A DNA stretch of 31,898 nucleotides from assembly GCA_009774535.1 (NCBI GenBank), contig VSNY01000030.1:1-31898 (forward strand), in the 5' to 3' direction. The notes beneath the pieces are model-generated. The model was given only the letters and a program-made list of their open reading frames with translations. It did not search any database and was not told where the DNA came from. The DNA comes from Lachnospiraceae bacterium (lineage in GTDB: Bacteria; Bacillota; Clostridia; Lachnospirales; Lachnospiraceae). Positions 16,612 through 24,617 of the stretch are shown in pieces; within the stretch, counting starts at the first letter, position 1; every line of letters begins with the position of its first letter. A program made the position numbers and the translations under genes.

Positions 16612-16739
16612 AAAATCAGAAAAAACAGGAAATACTCCCTTAAAAAAACAACAATACAACGCAAAAAAATCATATTCTTCAGGAACCAAATATGTTACAA
16701 TGGTTTGGATAATAATGACCAGGGGGCTGGGAAAATTGA

Positions 16740-17798
16740 ATGAGCAATAAAAATGAAGGGTTAAATGACCGCCTGGAACGAAAAAAGCGGGTGCAGCGTA
16801 TAAAAACAGGCTTGATCTGGTTTTTGGTTACCTGGATGCTGGCACAGATGCTGATCTCGATCACACTGATCGCAAAAGTCTATTCTTTGCAGGAGCAAAT
16901 CGATATTATTACCGAAAATACGATCCGCAGCCAGCAAATCGACCAGCAGGATAACCAGACTTCGGGCGCCGATGATACATATGGGTTGGTGACCAAAAAC
17001 AGCAGCGGATCCAAAGAAAACAAGCTGCAGATCGAGGCCGGGGCAGCTGCCAAAGAGTCTGCGTCAAGCCAGCTGCGGTTGGCTGCAAAAGATACCCATG
17101 AGGCGGCTGCAGAACAGATCCAACAGGCAGGAGCTGCGACACAGACGGAGGAAAAGGAATACGCTCACAAAGTCTATCTGACTTTTGATGACGGGCCAAG
17201 CAAAAATACGGAAAAAATTCTGGATATTCTGGATAAATATCAGGTAAAAGCGACATTCTTTCTAACAGGCAGGGAAGATGAGGAGTCGCTGCGGCTGTAT
17301 CAGGAGATTCACAAACGCGGACATACCGTCGGGATGCATTCTTACACGCATAAATATCATGAGATCTACGCATCTACTGAAGCTTTTGAACAGGATCTGG
17401 AACAGATCCAGGGCAGGATTTTTGAGACGCTGGGCTTTACGTGCAGCTTGTACCGGTTTCCGGGAGGCAGCAGCAACCAGGTCAGCGAGCTTGACATGCA
17501 GGAATTTATCCGCGTATTAAATGACAGGAAGATAACTTATTTTGACTGGAATGCGGAATGCGGAGATGCGTCTTCCCAATCATATAAAGTAAAGGAACTT
17601 GTTGACAATGTGATGAAAGACGTTGTAAAGTATCATACGTCAGTAGTGTTGCTGCATGATGCCGATAATAAGCGCAATACGGTAAAGGCTCTGCCGAAGA
17701 TGATTGAACGGCTGTTGGACATGGACGCACAAATTCTGCCGATTGAAGAAGATACAACGCTTGTGCAGCATGTTTCGGCCAAAAGTGTGGAAGACTGA
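16740..17798 (+). CDS. Membrane-anchored polysaccharide (peptidoglycan-type) deacetylase
   Basis: The 352-residue protein has a basic cytoplasmic N-terminus, one transmembrane helix (about 24-46), a polar Ala/Gln/Ser-rich stalk (about 50-140) and an extracytoplasmic NodB domain. All five NodB motifs are present: TFDDG (148-152), HSYTH (200-204) with the zinc-binding histidines, RFPGG (239-243), DWN (269-271) and LLHD (304-307). It should remove N-acetyl groups from GlcNAc or MurNAc in peptidoglycan or another surface glycan. The start follows a purine-rich AGGGGG at a somewhat long distance of 13 nt. Bactofilin follows after 27 nt, so both are probably made from the promoter at 16583. The exact polymer acted on is not known. 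Confidence 0.88.
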   Translation: MSNKNEGLNDRLERKKRVQRIKTGLIWFLVTWMLAQMLISITLIAKVYSLQEQIDIITENTIRSQQIDQQDNQTSGADDTYGLVTKNSSGSKENKLQIEAGAAAKESASSQLRLAAKDTHEAAAEQIQQAGAATQTEEKEYAHKVYLTFDDGPSKNTEKILDILDKYQVKATFFLTGREDEESLRLYQEIHKRGHTVGMHSYTHKYHEIYASTEAFEQDLEQIQGRIFETLGFTCSLYRFPGGSSNQVSELDMQEFIRVLNDRKITYFDWNAECGDASSQSYKVKELVDNVMKDVVKYHTSVVLLHDADNKRNTVKALPKMIERLLDMDAQILPIEEDTTLVQHVSAKSVED

Positions 17799-17825
17799 CT
17801 ACATACGGATAAATGGAGGTAAGAA

Positions 17826-19034
17826 ATGAGTTTTTTTAAAGATTTCAAAGATGATCTGTCTTTGGCAGTGAACGAGCTGCTGCCGGGGGAAGATTTTGAA
17901 ATGGAAGAAGAGCTGGAGGAATCCCCGGAAATGATGGTTAATACGCTGGACGGGGATCTGGACATCGAGTCTGAGCTTTCAAAGCTGGACGGCCTGTTGG
18001 AACGCGTAGACAAAAAAGAGCCGGTCCGCCATGTGCAGATCGAGCCTGAAGAACCAGTATTGGAAAAGACGCCGGAACCAAAGCAGGCGCCTGTGGCTAA
18101 GCAGACTGCAGCGCCGAAGCCGCAGGTACAGGCTGCGCAAAAAGAACAGCCGCAGGCAGTGGCAAAAGAACAGCCGCAGCCGTCCAAACCACAGGCAGTA
18201 CCAAAGCCGCAGCCAAAAGCAGAACCGCCAAAGGCTGTCCACAAAGAAGAGTCGATCCAGGCAGCGCTCAGTCGTTTTGATACTATCTTAGAGCCAGAAA
18301 AAAAAGATGACGATGATCTGCCGTTTGATTTTGATGCGCTGTTAAAAGAGGCTGACCAAAAGCCGCAGCGTATGCAGCCAAAACCGCAGGCAAGGCCACA
18401 GCAGCAGGCACAGCCAAAGCCGCAGGCTATAGCTGAACCAAAAGCGTTAAGCGCTGCGCATGATCAAAAGAAACCAAGTATAACAATCAAGGAGGAACTA
18501 CCAATGAACGAGGAATTGACAAAGGAGACAGCAGTAACAATGGATGATGACTTGTCTACGGAATCTCTGGAGGTTACTGATGAAGTATCCATTATCACAA
18601 CAGGAACTACGATCAAAGGTAATCTGTCTACTACAGGCTCTTTCAGCATCAGCGGCCGGGTAGAGGGAAATGTACAGTGCAACGGCAAGCTGGAAGTAAC
18701 TGGTACAATTAAAGGAAACAGCTCATCTTCAGAAGTATTTTCTGATGCAGCTAAGATCGAAGGCGAAATTATGAGCACAGGTACTGTAAAGATCGGCCTT
18801 GGCTCTGTCGTTGTGGGCAACATTGCGGCAACTTCTGCGGTAATTGCAGGTGCAGTTAAAGGAGATATTGATGTGCAGGGGCCGGTTGTTGTGGATACAT
18901 CCGCGGTTATCGTTGGAAATATCAAGTCCAGGTCTGTACAGATTAACAATGGTGCAGTGATCGAAGGTTTCTGTTCTCAGTGTTATGCAGATATCGATGT
19001 AGAGAGCCTGTTTGGGGAAAAGAAAGGCAAATAA
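17826..19034 (+). CDS. Bactofilin with long acidic and Pro/Gln/Ala-rich N-terminal extension
   Basis: GGAGG precedes ATG 17826. Residues about 252-392 are a bactofilin beta-helix core: repeated short hydrophobic-glycine strands such as GTTIKGNLSTTGSFSISG and later VVGNIAATSAVIAGAVKGDI. Bactofilins polymerise without nucleotide and scaffold cell-wall enzymes. The first 85 residues are acidic, with MSFFKDFKDDL at the very start possibly serving as a membrane or partner tag. Residues about 85-225 form a low-complexity linker of KPQ/PKPQA repeats around a short acidic block. Typical bactofilins are much shorter (around 100-180 residues). The neighbouring deacetylase is a plausible client, since bactofilins are often next to wall-modifying enzymes. 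An internal ribosome site at codon 227 is listed separately. The next gene, pyrH, begins 3 nt after the stop. Confidence 0.88.
   Translation: MSFFKDFKDDLSLAVNELLPGEDFEMEEELEESPEMMVNTLDGDLDIESELSKLDGLLERVDKKEPVRHVQIEPEEPVLEKTPEPKQAPVAKQTAAPKPQVQAAQKEQPQAVAKEQPQPSKPQAVPKPQPKAEPPKAVHKEESIQAALSRFDTILEPEKKDDDDLPFDFDALLKEADQKPQRMQPKPQARPQQQAQPKPQAIAEPKALSAAHDQKKPSITIKEELPMNEELTKETAVTMDDDLSTESLEVTDEVSIITTGTTIKGNLSTTGSFSISGRVEGNVQCNGKLEVTGTIKGNSSSSEVFSDAAKIEGEIMSTGTVKIGLGSVVVGNIAATSAVIAGAVKGDIDVQGPVVVDTSAVIVGNIKSRSVQINNGAVIEGFCSQCYADIDVESLFGEKKGK
18489..18506 (+). promoter_or_regulatory. Internal ribosome binding site and in-frame start within the bactofilin gene
   Basis: AAGGAGG (18489-18495) stands 8 nt before ATG 18504, which is in frame with the bactofilin gene (codon 227). 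Initiation here would give a 176-residue protein starting MNEELTKETA that contains the whole bactofilin core without the linker. The codons encoding this site (Lys-Glu-Glu-Leu-Pro) lie at the boundary between linker and core. The site is as strong as any gene start in the window. Confidence 0.6.
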
Positions 19035-19037
19035 AAG

Positions 19038-19733
19038 ATGAAAAGAGTTCTGTTGAAATTAAGCGGAGAAGCTCTGGCCGGGGATAAAAAGACCGGATTT
19101 GACGAAGCGACTGTACGCAGAGTGGCAGACCAGGTAAAACGGCTGCTGGATGACGGTGTTCAGGTCGGGATCGTGATCGGCGGCGGTAATTTTTGGCGCG
19201 GCCGGACGAGTGAATCGATCGACCGTACAAAGGCAGACCAGATTGGTATGCTGGCGACAGTGATGAACTGCATTTATGTATCCGAGATTTTTCGTTCGGC
19301 AGGGATGAAGACAAATGTGCTGACGCCATTTACATGCGGTACGTTTACCAAGCCGTTTTCCAAAGACCGTGCCAATAAATATTTTGCGCATGGAATGGTT
19401 GTATTTTTTGCAGGCGGAACCGGGCATCCGTATTTTTCTACGGATACGGCGGCTGTCTTACGTGCGGTAGAGATCGAAGCGGACGGAATGCTGCTGGCAA
19501 AAGCGATTGACGGTGTCTATGACAGCGACCCGAAAGTGAATCCGAATGCGGTCCGCTATGATACGTTATCGATTCACGAAGTTGTTGAGAAAAAACTGGC
19601 GGTAATAGATCTGACAGCTTCCATGATGTGCATGGAACACAAGCTGCCGATGTACGTCTTTAGCCTGAATGAGCCGGACAGCATTGTAAAGGCATTCAGC
19701 GGCGATTTCAACGGAACGGTGATCACCGTATAG
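19038..19733 (+). CDS. pyrH: UMP kinase
   Basis: The 231-residue enzyme is a full-length bacterial UMP kinase of the amino-acid-kinase fold: KLSGEAL (7-13), IGGGNFWRG (47-55), the FFAGGTGHPYFSTDTAA nucleotide/UMP-binding stretch (about 124-140) and DGVYDSDPK (about 158-166). It phosphorylates UMP to UDP with ATP in pyrimidine nucleotide synthesis, feeding UDP-sugar and CTP supply. It begins 3 nt after the bactofilin stop, so its ribosome site lies inside the end of that gene. In many Firmicutes pyrH follows rpsB and tsf; here those are missing and bactofilin takes their place. frr follows directly, the usual order. Confidence 0.96.
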   Translation: MKRVLLKLSGEALAGDKKTGFDEATVRRVADQVKRLLDDGVQVGIVIGGGNFWRGRTSESIDRTKADQIGMLATVMNCIYVSEIFRSAGMKTNVLTPFTCGTFTKPFSKDRANKYFAHGMVVFFAGGTGHPYFSTDTAAVLRAVEIEADGMLLAKAIDGVYDSDPKVNPNAVRYDTLSIHEVVEKKLAVIDLTASMMCMEHKLPMYVFSLNEPDSIVKAFSGDFNGTVITV

Positions 19734-19749
19734 GGTGCAGGGAGGATTT

Positions 19750-20304
19750 ATGGACGATAGGTTAGTTCAGTATGATGATAAAATGAATAAAACAATGAAA
19801 AACCTGCAGGAAGAATTTGGCAGCATCCGTGCCGGAAGGGCGAACCCGCATGTGCTGGACAAGCTGCGTGTGGATTATTACGGCACACCGACGCCAATCC
19901 AGCAGGTTGCCAATGTGAATGTGCCGGAACCACGGATGATCCTGATCCAGCCATGGGAGCCTTCCATGGTAAAAGAGATTGAAAAAACAATCCTGACTTC
20001 CGATCTGGGGATTAATCCGACAAATGATGGAAAATCAATCCGCCTTGTGTTTCCGGAACTGACCGAGGAGCGGCGTAAAGATCTTGCAAAAGAGATCAAG
20101 AAAAAAGGCGAAGCAGCCAAAGTCGCTGTCCGCAATATCCGGCGTGACGCCAATGATTCTTTTAAGAAACTCGGCAAAAAGGAAGATATTTCCGAGGACG
20201 AGATCAAAGAGCTGGAAGGGAAAGTCCAGAAAATGACAGACAAATTTATTGCTGATATTGACAAAGCGGTTGAGGACAAAACGAAGGAAATCATGACTGT
20301 TTAG
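19750..20304 (+). CDS. frr: Ribosome recycling factor
   Basis: GGGAGG lies about 5 nt before ATG 19750, and the protein then starts MDDRLVQYDDKMNKTM with the expected 184-residue family length; the in-frame GTG at 19735 is not needed. Conserved stretches include RAGRANPHVLD (about 28-38), YYGTPTPIQQVANV and the basic RRDANDSFKK segment. RRF works with EF-G to split post-termination ribosomes in the cytoplasm. It is 16 nt after pyrH. A terminator-like hairpin follows its stop. Confidence 0.96.
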   Translation: MDDRLVQYDDKMNKTMKNLQEEFGSIRAGRANPHVLDKLRVDYYGTPTPIQQVANVNVPEPRMILIQPWEPSMVKEIEKTILTSDLGINPTNDGKSIRLVFPELTEERRKDLAKEIKKKGEAAKVAVRNIRRDANDSFKKLGKKEDISEDEIKELEGKVQKMTDKFIADIDKAVEDKTKEIMTV

Positions 20305-20313
20305 CGATAATCG

Positions 20314-20349
20314 GGGAACATAGCCGCGGCGATGTTCCCTTCTTTTATT
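20314..20349 (+). terminator. Terminator-like hairpin between frr and uppS
   Basis: GGGAACAT (20314-20321) and ATGTTCCC (20332-20339) form a perfect 8-bp stem. The inner 10 nt contain the self-complementary GCCGCGGC, which can extend the structure. The stem is followed by TTCTTTTATT, a reasonable U-rich tract. It would reduce transcription from frr into uppS. A GC-rich segment just downstream (GGCCGCCGCG, 20354-20363) can pair with part of the inner stem and could offer an alternative fold. Confidence 0.6.
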
Positions 20350-20382
20350 ACACGGCCGCCGCGATATGGGAAAGGAAATAAA

Positions 20383-21093
20383 ATGAAAATACCGCAGCAT
20401 GTGGCAATTATTTTAGATGGAAATGGAAGATGGGCAAAAAGCAAAGGGATGCCGCGCAATTACGGCCATACCATGGGCGCGAAAAATGTAGAGAAAATCT
20501 GTGATATCGCGGGGCATATGGGCATAAAATATCTTACAGTCTATGCGTTTTCTACGGAAAACTGGGGGCGCCCGCAGCCGGAAGTAGACGAGTTGATGCG
20601 TCTGTTAGGCAGTTATATGAAGACCTGCTTAAAGACGGCAAAGAAAAATAATATGCGTGTACGGGTATTGGGAGATCTTTCCCGCCTGTCGCCTAAGCTA
20701 CAGGAGCAGATCCTGGAATTAGAGCGGGTTTCCAGAGCGTATGACGGCTTTAACTTTCAGATCGCCCTGAATTACGGCAGCAGGGATGAGATGCTGCGCG
20801 CTATGAAAAAAATGTACACGGACATCAAAACCGGAAAGCTGTCGGAACATGCCGTTACCGAGGAGGTCTTTTCCGGATATCTGGATACGGCAGATCTTCC
20901 GGACCCGGATCTTTTAATCCGCACAAGCGGGGAACAGCGGCTGTCCAATTACCTGCTCTGGCAGCTGGCTTACAGTGAATTTTATTTTACGGATACCCCA
21001 TGGCCGGATTTTGATGAAGCAGAGCTGAAAAAGGCGATTGCGGCATATCAAAACAGAGAACGCAGATATGGGGGACTGTCAGAGGAATCTTAA
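20383..21093 (+). CDS. uppS: Undecaprenyl diphosphate synthase (cis-prenyltransferase)
   Basis: GGAAA precedes ATG 20383, and the protein begins directly with MKIPQHVAIILDGNGRWAKS, matching the family N-terminus; the in-frame ATG at 20332 lies inside the upstream hairpin. The 236-residue enzyme has the catalytic DGNGRWA near residue 13, the YAFSTENWGRP segment (about 55-65) and the C-terminal DLLIRTSGEQRLSNYLLWQ signature. It makes the C55 undecaprenyl diphosphate from IPP and FPP that carries peptidoglycan, teichoic acid and capsule units across the membrane. The glycopolymer operon upstream and the GT-C/GtrA operon downstream both need this carrier. cdsA follows after 88 nt. Confidence 0.96.
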   Translation: MKIPQHVAIILDGNGRWAKSKGMPRNYGHTMGAKNVEKICDIAGHMGIKYLTVYAFSTENWGRPQPEVDELMRLLGSYMKTCLKTAKKNNMRVRVLGDLSRLSPKLQEQILELERVSRAYDGFNFQIALNYGSRDEMLRAMKKMYTDIKTGKLSEHAVTEEVFSGYLDTADLPDPDLLIRTSGEQRLSNYLLWQLAYSEFYFTDTPWPDFDEAELKKAIAAYQNRERRYGGLSEES

Positions 21094-21181
21094 GCCGTTG
21101 CAAAAAAGGTTCGTATCCGAAGATGGGGTGCGGCAGCATTCGACCAAACAGATTTTTTTCAGGAAATAAAAGGAGAAGGAC

Positions 21182-21982
21182 ATGTTTAAAACAAGGCTGA
21201 TCAGCGGAATGATACTGGTAGCCGCTGCACTTGTGCTGATCATTACCGGCGGGGAAATCCTGCTGGCGGCGTCATGTGCGGTTTCGCTGATCGGAATGTA
21301 TGAATTATACCGGGTTTATCAAATGGAACAAACAGCCGCGGCAGTGATTGGGTATGCGGCTGCAGTTATTTTTTATTCAGACCTGTATCTGCATTGGCTG
21401 CCAGATCCAATGCTGTATGTTATGGGGCTGTTGATTGTGCTGCTGGCGGTATATGTGCTGGCTTATCCAAAGTACCATGCATCGCAGATTACGGCAGTTT
21501 TTTTCGGGGTATTTTACGTCGCTGTGATGCTTTCCTGCATCTGGCAGACAAGAATGATGGCACAGGGAGCATATATTGTATGGCTGATTTTTTTATGTTC
21601 CTGGGGCTGCGACACTTGTGCGTACTGCGTAGGCGTAAAGTTTGGGAAACATAAAATGTCTCCGGTGCTGTCGCCGAAAAAATCAGTGGAAGGCGCGATT
21701 GGAGGACTTGCAGGAACATTTTTGCTGACTGCGTTGTATGCTTACGCATTTCGCGGGCAGATGCATATTTCAGATGCGCAGATTTTGATCCTGGCAGCGA
21801 TCAGTACGGTTGGCGCTTTGATTTCCATGATTGGGGATCTGGCGGCGTCAGCGATCAAACGTAATTATGAAATTAAGGACTATGGAACGCTGATCCCGGG
21901 ACATGGCGGGATTTTAGACCGCTTCGACAGTGTGATCTTTACGGCGCCCGTGATTTTATATCTGGCAAGGTACCTGTTGTAA
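21182..21982 (+). CDS. cdsA: Phosphatidate cytidylyltransferase
   Basis: The 266-residue polytopic membrane protein has about seven to eight hydrophobic helices. It ends in the CDP-diglyceride synthase signature: SAIKRNYEIKDYGTLIPGHGG followed by ILDRFDS, which contains the conserved Lys-Asp, His-Gly-Gly and Asp-Arg-x-Asp residues. An LSPKKSVEGAIGG motif lies about 60 residues earlier. It makes CDP-diacylglycerol from phosphatidic acid and CTP for phospholipid synthesis at the membrane. SD AAGGAGAAGG precedes ATG 21182. It sits in its usual place between uppS and dxr. Confidence 0.95.
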   Translation: MFKTRLISGMILVAAALVLIITGGEILLAASCAVSLIGMYELYRVYQMEQTAAAVIGYAAAVIFYSDLYLHWLPDPMLYVMGLLIVLLAVYVLAYPKYHASQITAVFFGVFYVAVMLSCIWQTRMMAQGAYIVWLIFLCSWGCDTCAYCVGVKFGKHKMSPVLSPKKSVEGAIGGLAGTFLLTALYAYAFRGQMHISDAQILILAAISTVGALISMIGDLAASAIKRNYEIKDYGTLIPGHGGILDRFDSVIFTAPVILYLARYLL

Positions 21983-21990
21983 AACAGGCG

Positions 21991-22019
21991 TCCGCAGATC
22001 ATCGAATGCCTTCTGCGGA
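21991..22019 (+). repeat. Stem-loop in the cdsA-dxr gap
   Basis: TCCGCAGA (21991-21998) and TCTGCGGA (22012-22019) form a perfect 8-bp inverted repeat with a 13-nt loop in the 58-nt gap between cdsA and dxr. No U-run follows, so mRNA processing or stability is more likely than termination. Confidence 0.4.
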
Positions 22020-22040
22020 TCAGGAAAGGTGTGGAGAGTT

Positions 22041-23183
22041 ATGAAACAGATAGCAATATTAGGTTCGACAGGTTCCATTGGGACACAGACGCTTGAAATT
22101 GTCAGAGAACAGGGCGATATCAGCGTCCAGGCGCTTACCGCCGGAAAAAACATTACCCTGTTGGAGCGCCAGATCCGCGAGTTCAGGCCAAAGCTTGCGG
22201 CCGTCTGGGAAGAAGCAGACGCCAGGCAGCTGCGCCTGCGCGTAAGCGACCTGCCAGTAAAGATTGTAAGCGGCATGGACGGCCTGATCGAAGCTGCCGT
22301 CCTTCCGGAAACGGAACTGCTGGTCACAGCGGTCGTAGGCATGATCGGCCTGCGCCCGACGATCGCCGCCATTGCGGCAAAAAAGAAAATAGCGCTGGCA
22401 AATAAAGAGACGTTAGTAACTGCGGGCCATTTGATTATGCCGCTTGCAAAGGAATACGGCGTACCGATCCTTCCGGTTGACAGCGAACACAGCGCCATTT
22501 TCCAGTCTTTGAACGGGGAAACAGGAAACCGCATTCATAAAATCCTGCTGACCGCATCCGGCGGGCCGTTCCGTGGAAAAACACGGGCAGAGCTGTCCGG
22601 TATGCAGGTCGAAGACGCATTAAAGCATCCGAACTGGAGCATGGGAAAAAAGATTACCATTGATTCAGCGACTATGGTGAATAAAGGTCTGGAAGTGATG
22701 GAGGCAAAATGGCTGTTCGGCACAGATTTGGACCAGATCCAGGTCGTTGTACAGCCGCAGTCTGTGATTCATTCCATGGTAGAATACGAGGACGGCAGTA
22801 TTATGGCGCAGCTTGGCACGCCGGATATGCGGCTGCCGATTCAGTATGCTTTGTATTATCCAAAGCGCAGACCACTGTCCGGACGCAGGCTGGATTTTTT
22901 TGCACTGGGCAGCATTTCTTTTGAAAAACCAGATACAGAGACGTTCGACGGCCTGCGTCTTGCTTATGAAGCGGCACGCCGCGGCGGAAATATGCCGACG
23001 GTCTTTAACGCGGCAAATGAGCTGGCAGTTGCAAAATTCTTGGAGAAAAAAATAAATTTTTTGGATATTACACAGATCATTCACGAATGTATGCTACACT
23101 GTGCATACATCGGACAGCCAACGCTGGATGAAGTACTGGAAACAGAACATACCGTTTATGAATGGATAGAAAGCAGGTGGTAG
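22041..23183 (+). CDS. dxr: 1-deoxy-D-xylulose-5-phosphate reductoisomerase
   Basis: GGAGAG at 22033 precedes ATG 22041; a GTG 12 nt upstream overlaps the ribosome site and is unlikely to be used. The 380-residue enzyme starts with the NADPH-binding ILGSTGSIGTQTL (6-18). It has the ANKETLV segment, the metal/substrate-binding PVDSEHSAIFQSL (about 144-156), the flexible ASGGPFR loop and the NMPTVFNAANE signature. It converts DXP to MEP, the committed step of the MEP isoprenoid pathway, which supplies IPP for UppS. The following gene starts one base after its stop. Confidence 0.96.
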   Translation: MKQIAILGSTGSIGTQTLEIVREQGDISVQALTAGKNITLLERQIREFRPKLAAVWEEADARQLRLRVSDLPVKIVSGMDGLIEAAVLPETELLVTAVVGMIGLRPTIAAIAAKKKIALANKETLVTAGHLIMPLAKEYGVPILPVDSEHSAIFQSLNGETGNRIHKILLTASGGPFRGKTRAELSGMQVEDALKHPNWSMGKKITIDSATMVNKGLEVMEAKWLFGTDLDQIQVVVQPQSVIHSMVEYEDGSIMAQLGTPDMRLPIQYALYYPKRRPLSGRRLDFFALGSISFEKPDTETFDGLRLAYEAARRGGNMPTVFNAANELAVAKFLEKKINFLDITQIIHECMLHCAYIGQPTLDEVLETEHTVYEWIESRW

Positions 23184-23184
23184 A

Positions 23185-24219
23185 TTGAATATTTTATTGG
23201 CATTGGTTATTTTCAGCATTATTATTTTATTTCACGAGCTGGGACATTTTCTGCTGGCAAAGCACAGTGATGTACGGGTCAACGAGTTCTGCCTGGGCCT
23301 TGGGCCGACACTGGTTGGATTTACGAAAGGAGAGACAAAATACTCCTTAAAGCTATTGCCGTTTGGCGGAGCATGTATGATGGAAGGCGAGGATGAAGCA
23401 AGCGACGACTCCCGCAGCTTTAATAACAAAACCGTACTGCAGCGTGTCTCAATCGTGGCGGCGGGGCCAGTGTTTAATTTTATTATGGCGATTGCCTTTT
23501 CCCTGATTCTGGTTGCAAGCGTCGGGTTTGACCGTCCGGTGCTGAGTGATGTTATGGACGGATATCCTGCGCAGGAAGCAGGTCTTAAGGCAGGCGATGA
23601 AATTGTGAAGATGGGCAGGAAACCGATCCATCTTTATCGGGAAGTATCTGTTTATACATATTTCCATGCGAATGAGCCTGTGGAAATCACGTATAAACGC
23701 GGAGACGAAAAGCATACGACGGTTCTGGTGCCGAAGCTGGATGAAGAAAGCGGACGGTATTTGTTCGGATTCTATGGGACAACAGCACGTGCAAAAGGGT
23801 CGCTGGCGGAGACACTTCAGTACAGCTTTTATGAAGTTAAATACTGGATTTGCTCGACGATTGAGAGTCTTGGACAGCTTGTAACTGGGCATGTGGGCAT
23901 TAATGATATGTCAGGTCCGGTAGGGATTGTTAAGACGATTGGGGATACTTATACCGAAGCCAAGTCCAGCGGGGCGTTTATGGTCTTTTTAAATATGCTG
24001 AATATTTGTATCCTGCTGTCTGCGAACCTGGGCATTATGAACCTGCTGCCAATCCCGGCGCTGGATGGGGGCAGACTGGTGTTCCTGCTGGTGGAGGCAG
24101 TGCGTGGGAAGCGGATGGACCCGAATAAGGAAGGCGCTGTGAATTTGGTGTTTTTGATGCTGCTGATGGCTTTGATGGTTGTGATTATGTTTAATGATAT
24201 ACGTAAGATTGTGATGTGA
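23185..24219 (+). CDS. rseP: RIP metalloprotease (site-2 protease family)
   Basis: Translation starts at TTG 23185, with AGGTGG about 5 nt upstream inside the end of dxr. The 344-residue membrane protease has zinc-binding HELGH (17-21) in the first transmembrane helix, a PDZ domain (about 115-185) and the second active-site motif NLLPIPALDGG (286-296). Proteins of this RseP/RasP type cut transmembrane segments of anti-sigma factors and leftover signal peptides. It ends the conserved dxr-rseP block. In many Clostridia ispG comes next, but here an accessory AT-rich region begins. Confidence 0.94.
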   Translation: MNILLALVIFSIIILFHELGHFLLAKHSDVRVNEFCLGLGPTLVGFTKGETKYSLKLLPFGGACMMEGEDEASDDSRSFNNKTVLQRVSIVAAGPVFNFIMAIAFSLILVASVGFDRPVLSDVMDGYPAQEAGLKAGDEIVKMGRKPIHLYREVSVYTYFHANEPVEITYKRGDEKHTTVLVPKLDEESGRYLFGFYGTTARAKGSLAETLQYSFYEVKYWICSTIESLGQLVTGHVGINDMSGPVGIVKTIGDTYTEAKSSGAFMVFLNMLNICILLSANLGIMNLLPIPALDGGRLVFLLVEAVRGKRMDPNKEGAVNLVFLMLLMALMVVIMFNDIRKIVM

Positions 24220-24357
24220 TGTGGTTGTTAGCCAAGGGGGGAGATGTGGCTCGCCGGGGAACTGAACTGTAGTTTATGTAGAATCAATTGGTAATCATTT
24301 AGGCAGAATAAATATCTTAACTTTATTCTAAATATAAAGTGCAGGACTATTTTAAAT

Positions 24358-24474
24358 CAAGGAATAAAGCAAGGCATTAGTGAAACAAAAAAGCAGACAG
24401 CACTTAGGATGCTGAAGATGGGAAAGCTGATAATCGAGGAAATTGCAGAATGTTCTGAACTGTTGAATAAATCT
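24358..24474 (+). pseudogene. C-terminal remnant of a Rpn/PD-(D/E)XK nuclease-type transposase
   Basis: An open frame without a usable start encodes QGIKQGISETKKQTALRM followed by LKMGKLIIEEIAECSELL. This is the characteristic tail of Rpn-family (PF12784-like) putative transposases: a Q/G/E-rich coil, then LKMGxxxEEIAExxxL. The catalytic nuclease part is absent upstream, and the frame runs on without similarity to TAG 24532. The rest of the 398-bp gap (24220-24617) holds a short AGCCA/TGGCT inverted repeat at about 24231-24253 and AT-rich sequence with no clear gene. Confidence 0.5.
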
Positions 24475-24617
24475 TGCTTTTGTCGTAAAATTTACAAAAA
24501 TAGGTATTTATATACATCAAAAAATGTGATATAGTTGAAAAATGAAAGGGGGCTTGATAAAAAATAAGGATTAAGATTGTTAAAAGTATCTGAATTAATT
24601 AAGAGGAGGAAAACAAA

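Noticed and set aside
17633..18244. 203-residue Gly/Cys/Ser-rich open frame on the minus strand
   Set aside because: It is the complement of the low-complexity Pro/Gln/Lys linker of the bactofilin and the end of the deacetylase; composition explains the lack of stops, and there is no ribosome site or recognisable protein.
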